A stretch of 64,000 nucleotides of DNA from Lateolabrax maculatus (lineage: Eukaryota > Chordata > Actinopteri > Acropomatiformes > Lateolabracidae), in NCBI GenBank assembly GCA_031216445.1, contig CM062210.1:9730501-9794500 (forward strand), read 5' to 3'. The translations under genes were made by a program, and so were the position numbers. Positions 62,441 to 64,000 of the stretch are shown here, one piece after another (within the stretch, counting starts at the first letter, position 1; every line of letters starts with the position of its first letter). The notes beneath the pieces are model-generated. The model was not told the origin of the DNA and made no database searches. It was given only the letters and a program-made list of their open reading frames with translations.

Positions 62441-64000
62441 CCTCCCCGTTCCCTTGCAGCTCCACAACTCTCAGGCTATGAAATGTACATCACACCTCCG
62501 ATCTAAGGGAATCTCACCCCAAATCCTTCCTTTGAATTATTGAAGAGGACCAAGCCAGCTTGACTCTGATTATCCTCCAATCAATATGCCTCGCCTCTCC
62601 TCCTATAACATCAAATGCCTCCGACAATCGATCCAGCCAATCAGAGGAGCCGCAACAGCTAGAAATGCAGAGTGTAATGTTCGGCATTGTTTACACTGAC
62701 ACCGCTTGGCGTGTGTAATAGGTGTGTTTATGCTCGGGACGGGCGTGATTGCTGATTGACTGAGATGCTCCTGTGTGTTTTTGCTGTCTGGTATGTGTCA
62801 CAGATAATTCCACCTGTTTGTTTTGCTCTTGTTGTTAGCAGGACAATCAAGTTTAGCAGAGATTTTATGAAGCCCAAGGACTTTTTTGAAGCGTTCTCTG
62901 CATTGGAACACACTCTGCTTTGCTTAAGTATATCTTTTTAAAGTGTGCGTGTGAGAGTGACACAAAGAAAAGGTACAAGTATTTATAAAATGAGAGTGCT
63001 GAAATCATTTTACATTTCATAAAACTGTTAAAGAAACTGCTGAATCTGTGAGTTGTATGATGTAGACATTTGTCGACCGCCAGCACAAAAGCCAGAGAAA
63101 GCGGAGTCGAGCACTAATGCAAGTCGTTTTTTTTTTTTTGGAGACCACAAGCGCGAGTGACTTGTACCGATTTTTCTTTTTCAATTACATGCTGAAAGGT
63201 AAATCAACACCTCACAACCTTTTTACAATGAGAAGAATGAATACAAACATATGCCTATAACCCTGCAATTATACAAGGCACACACACTCCCTCTTGCAGG
63301 CCCATATAATGATTGCAGGAGGCGCTACTCTATTATTTGCAAAAATGGAACGGTTGATGTGTGATTGTTTGTCTCTGGTGAAAGCTGTTGGTTCCTTCTT
63401 AAGGTGCCGTCAGGCTAGTACGCATTTACACTCAAGTTCCACGCTCAATCTCCACTGATAATCGTTATTACACAAGTTACTGAGAATGGGCATCACGAGA
63501 AAGAGCAAACACTTTGTCGACAGTGGTATATTCTTGGCTGTACGGCACTTTACACATCCATTATACATGCAGATTTACGAGTACTTGTACTTAAAGGTAC
63601 AGATTGTACCTTTAAGATGAGTCTATATGTCTCATAAGTTGCCAACAATTGCACACATATTATTTTATGCCCATACACATTCAAATACCTACACTATAGC
63701 CTATACAGATCTGCTGTTGCATCTCTCCACACACAAGCTTGCACTCTGCAGTGGTATGGATGTATCAGCAGGGGCCAGATGATGGCACTCTTCTCTCTGT
63801 ACCAGGCTGCTGGATGCCCCCACCACGTGCTCCGACTGCATGATGCAGCTGGCCTCATTTTAATGATTTAAATCACTTGAGGTCCACCGCCACACATTTT
63901 AGAGGCTTGACTGAATTTATCCTCGTTGATAGAGATCAGTGCCCTCAGCCCTGGACGTTGCCAGACTACAGTAGAGGGAGAGACCTCTCCGACTGACACG
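62441..64000. other. gene-free interval to the right edge
   Basis: No supported exon. The stretch 62570-62740 is richer in CpG than its flanks, with a CCAAT box (62637-62641), a forkhead-like tgtttac and a T-box-like aggtgtg; it could be a regulatory element, but this is weak. A T-run lies at 63126-63138. Confidence 0.35.

Overview
The window is nuclear DNA of a ray-finned (teleost, probably percomorph) fish. The genes are intron-rich with GT-AG splice sites and CpG-rich 5' ends, their proteins are vertebrate-specific, and the spacers carry CA/GT microsatellites and short inverted-repeat transposons of the hAT/MITE type common in fish. There are no prokaryotic features, no CRISPR array and no operon. 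Exon models were built by hand by joining open frames at GT-AG sites, and every internal exon junction of the five complete gene models keeps frame.

Layout. (1) 1-1.7 kb, minus: the 5' coding exons of a type II membrane protein with an SEA-like segment; the gene runs off the left edge. (2) 2.3-10.7 kb, minus: tmprss7 (matriptase-3), 18 exons, 837 aa, with an intact catalytic triad. (3) 11.6-20.4 kb, minus: spata13 (Asef2), a Rac/Cdc42 exchange factor with a long N-terminal region, SH3, DH and PH; its 5' end is not resolved and may reach a CpG-rich stretch near 26.4-27.0 kb. (4) 28-29.3 kb, minus: c1qtnf9 (CTRP9), a secreted collagen/C1q adipokine, 334 aa. (5) 31.6-34.1 kb, minus: tagln3, 199 aa, with a non-coding first exon and a TATA box. 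(6) 35.8-39.1 kb, minus: abhd10, a mitochondrial serine hydrolase, about 290 aa. (7) 41.2-48.3 kb, plus: ythdf3, an m6A reader, 629 aa, with an unusual Gln-His repeat. (8) 48.4-64 kb: about 15.6 kb with no gene I can support, holding a hAT-like element, microsatellites, a degenerate dispersed repeat and one exon-like open frame at about 54.3 kb.

The genes are unrelated housekeeping, signalling and extracellular functions, not a pathway. The main large-scale result is their arrangement: abhd10-tagln3-tmprss7 follows the human 3q13.2 order and common orientation, but the pair c1qtnf9-spata13 (neighbours at human 13q12.12) lies between tagln3 and tmprss7, and ythdf3 (human 8q12.3) abuts abhd10. 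I found no convincing new multi-gene system. The best leads are the truncated SEA-protein gene beside tmprss7, the ythdf3 Gln-His tract, two transposons with recognisable target-site duplications, unusually short 3' UTRs in tmprss7 and c1qtnf9, and the isolated exon-like frame near 54.4 kb.
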